9,871 bases of DNA from Patescibacteria group bacterium. Its GTDB lineage: Bacteria > Patescibacteriota > Microgenomatia > UBA12405. Shown here piece after piece: positions 7,010-9,871 of this stretch. The notes beneath the pieces are model-generated. The model had not been told where the DNA came from, ran no database searches, and was given only the letters and a program-made list of their open reading frames with translations. How positions within the stretch are numbered: position 1 is the stretch's first letter; each line of letters opens with the position of its first letter. The translations under genes and the position numbers were made by a program. The stretch lies in the NCBI GenBank assembly GCA_018901355.1, contig JAHIEZ010000068.1:1-9871 (forward strand), given 5' to 3'.

Positions 7010-7467
7010 GAGTTTGGAGCTGTTTTCTTGGGATTGCGACGGGCAAATTTGGCTCCAACCCGAGAACCAAAATTGCGGGACAGGAAAACTGACGGGCGAA
7101 GGTGAGAAGGAGCTTGGGAAAAATTGCCAGAGGCAAAGCTTTTATTTTTCTTTTTTTGAGTGGCGGCCAGGTGTCTGGCTTTACCTTCCGGAGTTAAAAA
7201 AGGGTCGGGTTTGGCAAAATCAACAATAATAGTCCGGTCGGGAGAAACGGCAAAATTGTGAAACTTTTTTTTGGCTTCAAGGGCTTCTTCTAATTGGTCA
7301 AACTCAAGATAGGCCATGCCCCGACTTCGACCCCATTTGTTTTTGATGATACGGACATCGATAACCTTGCCACAACTGACGAAAAGGGACAGGAGCTGAC
7401 CTTCGCGATAATCGTAGGGAACACCGCCAATAAAAAGCCGTTTGCAGGGAGGATTATTGTTTGACAT
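7006..7467 (-). CDS. Small RNA-binding protein with one RRM domain and a basic tail
   Basis: It has 153 residues. One RNA recognition motif covers about residues 10-88, with RNP2 LFIGGV (11-16) and RNP1 RGMAYLEF (49-56). The third RNP1 position is Met where an aromatic RNA-stacking residue is usual; Tyr53 is kept. A basic, Ser/Arg/Lys-rich and probably disordered tail (about 95-153) follows, with KKKNK and FARRNPKK. It most likely binds single-stranded RNA; targets are unknown. Bacterial single-RRM proteins of similar plan occur in cyanobacteria and elsewhere. The ATG at 7467 gives MSNNNPPCKRLFIGG; a start at 7533 would only add residues encoded inside the lipoprotein gene. The first 14 nt overlap the end of the lipoprotein gene and the stop overlaps the dus start, making it part of the same run. 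Confidence 0.88.
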   Translation of the reverse strand: MSNNNPPCKRLFIGGVPYDYREGQLLSLFVSCGKVIDVRIIKNKWGRSRGMAYLEFDQLEEALEAKKKFHNFAVSPDRTIIVDFAKPDPFLTPEGKARHLAATQKKKNKSFASGNFSQAPSHLRPSVFLSRNFGSRVGAKFARRNPKKTAPNS

Positions 7468-8086
7468 GATAGAATTCCACGATACCTTCGGGGTTGATAA
7501 AACGAAGAGCCAAATCGAGACTTTGGTCAGCATCTAAATTGAAAACAATGGCAGTATTGATCCAAACCTGATGATCTAGGGTAATTTTACTCAACTCAAA
7601 AAGTCCCTTGTCTTCGGTATAACCACCGGAATAATAGCTGTCTTCAACAAGGGTTTGATTTTTGTCTTGATTGATAATAACGAACTGAGGAGAGGGATTG
7701 GCCCCGATTTGATTGAAATTAGAGGGATTGCCTTGATTTTTGGCATCACCAAGAACGGCGATTTCGGCTAAAACCAATTTCTTACCTTCTTCGGCTACTT
7801 TTTGGCCAGCAGAATCGATTTGTTTGAGAGATTTGACTTTGAAGGTGGCCTGACCTTGACCGTCGGGATTTTTGGTTTGATAAGCAATTTTAACTTCCTG
7901 ATTGAGGTCGATTGTTTGGGTAATATTGATTTTGGCAGAGGATAACTCGTCGGTGTAAGAACCGATATCATCGACCATTTCTTCATCGTTGGTAAAAGTA
8001 AAATCTTGATTATTTTTCTTGCCACAGGCAGAAAGAAAAAGAGAAGTAAAAAGAAGTGATATGATTAAGAAGATTTTTTGGGTCAT
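7454..8086 (-). CDS. Predicted lipoprotein with a DUF4352-like domain
   Basis: It has 210 residues. The N-terminus is a lipoprotein signal: MTQK, a hydrophobic stretch (5-17), and the lipobox LSAC with Cys21 as the lipidation site. An acidic linker (about 28-50) and a beta-rich domain (about 60-205) follow. The pattern GKKLVLAEIAVLGDAKN (101-117), then a loop with FVIINQDKNQTLVED and later a strand ending LDLALRF, resembles DUF4352/Telomeric-repeat-binding-factor-2-like domains of extracellular lipoproteins. I judge this by eye, so the domain name is tentative and the function is unknown. It is probably anchored on the outer face of the cytoplasmic membrane. It heads the minus-strand run and overlaps the RRM gene by 14 nt. 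Its ATG abuts the ATG of the divergent hydrolase gene with no base between. Confidence 0.8.
   Translation of the reverse strand: MTQKIFLIISLLFTSLFLSACGKKNNQDFTFTNDEEMVDDIGSYTDELSSAKINITQTIDLNQEVKIAYQTKNPDGQGQATFKVKSLKQIDSAGQKVAEEGKKLVLAEIAVLGDAKNQGNPSNFNQIGANPSPQFVIINQDKNQTLVEDSYYSGGYTEDKGLFELSKITLDHQVWINTAIVFNLDADQSLDLALRFINPEGIVEFYHVKQ
8057..8065 (+). promoter_or_regulatory. Possible extended -10 promoter of the MBL-fold hydrolase gene
   Basis: TGATATGAT is a five-of-six -10 with a TGn extension. The predicted start site is about 8072, giving a 15-nt leader before the ATG at 8087. It lies inside the signal-peptide codons of the divergent lipoprotein gene. The leader has only a weak GGG a few bases before the start and no clear Shine-Dalgarno. 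Confidence 0.4.
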
Positions 8087-8710
8087 ATGAGTCTATTATA
8101 CAAGAAATTAGTTTTAGGGGAAATGGCAACTAATAGCTATTTGTGTTGGAACGAAAGGACAAAAGAGTGTTTGATCGTCGATCCGGGGGACGAAGGGGAG
8201 GAAATTTCGCAAGAAATTGAGAACTTGGGATTAAAACCGGTGATGATCGTGGTGACTCACGGACATTTTGACCATGTGATGGCGGGACTGGATTTGAAAT
8301 TAATTTATAACATTCCTTTTGCTTGCAGTAGTAAGGATGGTTTTTTGCTGAAAAGACAGGATAAGACGGCTGAATTTTTTTTAAAAAGAAAAGTGGGAGT
8401 GCCGGAAATCAAAATAGATATCAGTTTGGATAAGATAAAAAAAATTAAATTGGGAGAAGAAGAAATAAAAATAATTAAAACGCCGGGGCATAGCCCGGGA
8501 GGGGTTTGTTTTTATGTAGCGGGGCAGAATTTGTTGTTTTCGGGAGATACTTTGTTTAAAAACGCCATAGGCAGAACTGATTTTTCTTACGGCAGTAAAA
8601 AAGAATTGGAAAAAAGTTTAAAAAAATTAAGTAAATTGCCCGAAAAAACAAAAGTCTTGCCGGGGCATGGAGAAGAATTTTTTGGTTGCGGGGCCAGGAT
8701 TCGAACCTAG
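8087..8710 (+). CDS. Metallo-beta-lactamase-fold hydrolase (glyoxalase II-like)
   Basis: Hydrolase with a two-metal site, most like the small cytoplasmic glyoxalase II/YcbL-type group. The substrate is not deducible. It has 207 residues. The N-terminal strand pattern LVLGEMATNSYL (residues 8-19) matches this group and supports the ATG at 8087; the in-frame TTG at 8078 would run into the neighbour. The metal ligands are all present: H58, H60, D62 and H63 in THGHFDH, H135 in TPGHSPGG, D154 in FSGDTLF and H194 in LPGHGEE. The usual tail after PGHG is missing. Instead the last nine residues (FGCGARIRT) are encoded by the antisense strand of the tRNA-Gln gene (8683-8710). The core enzyme should still be intact, but its natural 3' end seems to have been lost or shortened. 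Confidence 0.9.
   Translation: MSLLYKKLVLGEMATNSYLCWNERTKECLIVDPGDEGEEISQEIENLGLKPVMIVVTHGHFDHVMAGLDLKLIYNIPFACSSKDGFLLKRQDKTAEFFLKRKVGVPEIKIDISLDKIKKIKLGEEEIKIIKTPGHSPGGVCFYVAGQNLLFSGDTLFKNAIGRTDFSYGSKKELEKSLKKLSKLPEKTKVLPGHGEEFFGCGARIRT
8095..8100 (-). promoter_or_regulatory. Predicted -10 box of the lipoprotein operon
   Basis: Minus strand TATAAT, perfect, 8 nt upstream of the lipoprotein ATG at 8086. The predicted start site is about 8088, so the leader would be about 2 nt. It lies within codons 3-5 of the divergent hydrolase gene. There is no convincing -35 at 17 nt. This is the likely main promoter for the five-gene minus-strand run. Confidence 0.55.
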
Positions 8711-8757
8711 ATCTTCGCTTTCAGAGAGCGACGAGACTACCATTGCTCTACCCCGCA
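8683..8757 (-). tRNA. trnQ: tRNA-Gln (anticodon CUG)
   Basis: Read on the minus strand, TGCGGGG (acceptor) pairs fully with CCCCGCA. A D-arm follows with GAG/CTC and a G18-G19 loop; positions 13 and 22 do not pair, as is usual in tRNA-Gln. The anticodon stem TCGCT/AGCGA holds the loop CTCTGAA, so the anticodon is CTG, reading CAG. The variable loop is short (4 nt). The T-arm is CTAGG/CCTGG around TTCGAAT. The discriminator is A, and the 3' CCA is genome-encoded (8685-8683). Without CCA the gene covers 8686-8757, 72 nt. Its last 28 bases overlap the end of the hydrolase gene on the other strand. No terminator is seen after the CCA. Confidence 0.95.
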
Positions 8758-8767
8758 TTGTTTTGAT

Positions 8768-8776
8768 ATTTTACCA
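8768..8776 (-). promoter_or_regulatory. Extended -10 promoter of tRNA-Gln
   Basis: Minus strand TGGTAAAAT is a five-of-six -10 hexamer with a TGn extension. The predicted start site is about 8761, four bases before the mature tRNA 5' end at 8757. There is no good -35. The alternative is processing from a hisS read-through transcript. Confidence 0.45.
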
Positions 8777-8883
8777 TTTGGTGGTTCAAATCTCTGCCCT
8801 CTTCGGGTATTTCGTGCTCTCAACCCTCTTCGGGGACCTCCACTTCGTTTCGACATGCGAGGTAACAAAGCAACAGAAAAAAT
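8777..8883. other. GC-richer spacer between hisS and tRNA-Gln with short repeats
   Basis: No credible gene. The block holds a direct repeat CCCTCTTCGGG at 8797-8807 and 8824-8834 (27-nt period). Several TTCG/TTCGT words recur between 8802 and 8851. An inverted pair ACCTC (8836-8840) and GAGGT (8859-8863) has inner pairs that could extend the stem. GGTTCAAATC at 8784-8793 resembles a tRNA T-arm core, but its flanks do not pair. It could be a dispersed intergenic repeat or a small structured RNA; neither can be shown from one copy. Confidence 0.4.
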
Positions 8884-9871
8884 TTAGGGACTTTGGGAAA
8901 TTGAGTCAATAAGTTTATTCATCTTGACCGTACTTTGAGCACCGGTGGCCATGTTTTTGACAGTAACAGAATTGGTTTCTATTTCGTTGGGACCGCAAAC
9001 CACCACAAAAGGAATTTCCTTTTTATCGGCGTATTTTAACTGTTTGTCAATTTTAACGGTAGGGTTAAGATAAACTTCGGTATTGATATTGCCTGACCGC
9101 AGGGCGTCGGTAATTTCAAGAGATTTACTATAAAGATCGGGAGAAAAAACGGTAACTAAAACTTTGGTTTTGTTGGCAGAAAGCAGAGGATATTTGCCGT
9201 ATTGTTTTAAAACTTCGGCGATAACCATATCCCCCATGGCAAACCCAACCCCGGGAATTTTATTTTTGGAACCAACATCGGCTACTAAATTGTCATATCT
9301 GCCTCCACCCCAAATGGACCGAAATTCCCCTTTGACATCCCAGCCCTCAAAAACAGTTCTAGTGTAGTATTCAAGCCCACGAACGATAGCGGGGTCAAAC
9401 TCAATAAAGTCGGCTATTTTATATTTTTCCAATAAGGCAAAAATTTGTTTAAGCCAGTCTGATTTTTGATAAAGAAGCTTATCTTCAAGGATTTTTTTGA
9501 CTGAATTTGCCTGTTTGTCGGTCAAACCAAGCTCCAGTAACATTTGGATAAAATCGGTTTGACTGACTTTGTTTTTTTTGTCAGCGACACGAAAAACAGC
9601 CACCATCAAATTTTGAGGGACCCCGGTTTTGACCAATTCATCCTGCAAAAGCTGTCTGTCGTTGATTTTGATTTTTACTTCGGCGGGGGTTAGGCCTAAT
9701 TTTTTATAAAGAGTAGCGGCAACGGCGATAGCTTCGGCGTCAGCCTGATAGCCTTCTGTGCCCAAAATGTCACAATCCCACTGAAAAAACTCCCGACCTC
9801 TCCCTTTTTGGGGTTTTTCGTAGCGATAACGAGAACCATAGGTCCACCACTTGACGGGGAAAGTCAGTTGA
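8884..9871 (-). CDS. hisS: Histidyl-tRNA synthetase (HisRS), C-terminal part; 5' end outside window
   Basis: Class II synthetase that charges tRNA-His. The frame is open to the right edge, so about 329 C-terminal residues are visible. A TTG at 9765 is internal, since it falls within class II motif 2. That motif is seen as RYEKPQKGRGREFFQWDCDI followed by LGTEGYQADAEA. Further along are the histidine-specific segments RGLEYYTRTVFEGW (usual form RGLDYYTGTVFE) and WGGGRYDNLV, then PGVGFAMGDM of motif 3. The C-terminal anticodon-binding domain runs from about KTKVLVTVFSPD to the end, including IPFVVVCGPNEI. The REF-Q-D-D form of motif 2 looks closer to archaeal/eukaryotic-like HisRS than to the E. 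coli form; this is a visual judgement. It ends 126 nt before the tRNA-Gln gene on the same strand, and the two may be co-transcribed. Confidence 0.95.
   Translation of the reverse strand, partial: QLTFPVKWWTYGSRYRYEKPQKGRGREFFQWDCDILGTEGYQADAEAIAVAATLYKKLGLTPAEVKIKINDRQLLQDELVKTGVPQNLMVAVFRVADKKNKVSQTDFIQMLLELGLTDKQANSVKKILEDKLLYQKSDWLKQIFALLEKYKIADFIEFDPAIVRGLEYYTRTVFEGWDVKGEFRSIWGGGRYDNLVADVGSKNKIPGVGFAMGDMVIAEVLKQYGKYPLLSANKTKVLVTVFSPDLYSKSLEITDALRSGNINTEVYLNPTVKIDKQLKYADKKEIPFVVVCGPNEIETNSVTVKNMATGAQSTVKMNKLIDSISQSP

Noticed and set aside
8784..8793. Second, degenerate tRNA on the plus strand suggested by GGTTCAAATC
   Set aside because: The flanking bases do not form a T-stem, and no acceptor, D or anticodon arm can be drawn.
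8667..8912. Plus-strand open frame across tRNA-Gln and the spacer
   Set aside because: It is the antisense of a clear tRNA followed by repeat-rich spacer. The translation has no domain and shows the typical spurious residues seen opposite tRNAs.
1..9871. Mobile element, CRISPR array, toxin-antitoxin or defence genes
   Set aside because: No transposase, integrase, spaced repeat array or recognisable defence domain was found; all sizeable genes are housekeeping families or the small lipoprotein and RRM genes.

Overview
The window reads as a gene-dense piece of a small bacterial genome, most likely from the Candidate Phyla Radiation (Patescibacteria), possibly a Microgenomates-type lineage. This is an inference from style, not from a search. 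The supporting signs are near-zero spacing between genes, compact versions of universal proteins, small RRM and DUF4352-like lipoprotein genes among housekeeping genes, and start codons with no convincing Shine-Dalgarno sequence. TGA serves as a stop (era and the RRM gene end with it), and no conserved domain needs TGA read as glycine. The recoded Gracilibacteria/SR1 code is therefore unlikely.

Layout, left to right. (a) 1-1011, plus strand: the 3' part of argS. (b) 1017-3371, minus: full-length lon, convergent with argS, 5 bases between the stops. (c) 3372-3442: a compact divergent promoter region. (d) 3443-4690, plus: era, then a short mscL. (e) 4691-8086, minus: a tightly packed five-gene run transcribed lipoprotein, RRM protein, dus, thioredoxin, obg. 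It is joined by a 14-nt overlap, an ATGA overlap, a 14-nt gap and a 1-nt gap, and its last stop codon abuts the mscL stop codon. (f) 8087-8710, plus: a metallo-beta-lactamase-fold hydrolase whose ATG directly abuts the ATG of the divergent lipoprotein gene. (g) 8683-8757, minus: tRNA-Gln(CUG), whose 3' half is antisense to the end of the hydrolase gene. (h) 8758-8883: a spacer with the tRNA promoter and a GC-richer block of small repeats. (i) 8884-9871, minus: the 3' part of hisS.

The common theme is translation and its quality control. Two aminoacyl-tRNA synthetases, a tRNA-Gln, a tRNA dihydrouridine synthase next to an RNA-binding RRM protein, and two ribosome-assembly GTPases (Era, Obg) sit beside a protease, a thioredoxin and a mechanosensitive channel. 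I see no mobile element, CRISPR array, defence system or prophage.

The most interesting signal is promoter geometry. In front of nearly every gene that must begin a transcript there is a TATAAT-like box only 6-13 nt from the start codon, and no Shine-Dalgarno. This predicts leaderless or near-leaderless mRNAs. The most compressed case is the CATATG at 8084-8089, where two divergent genes share no spacer and each promoter appears to lie inside the other gene. These are predictions from sequence that transcript-end mapping would settle.
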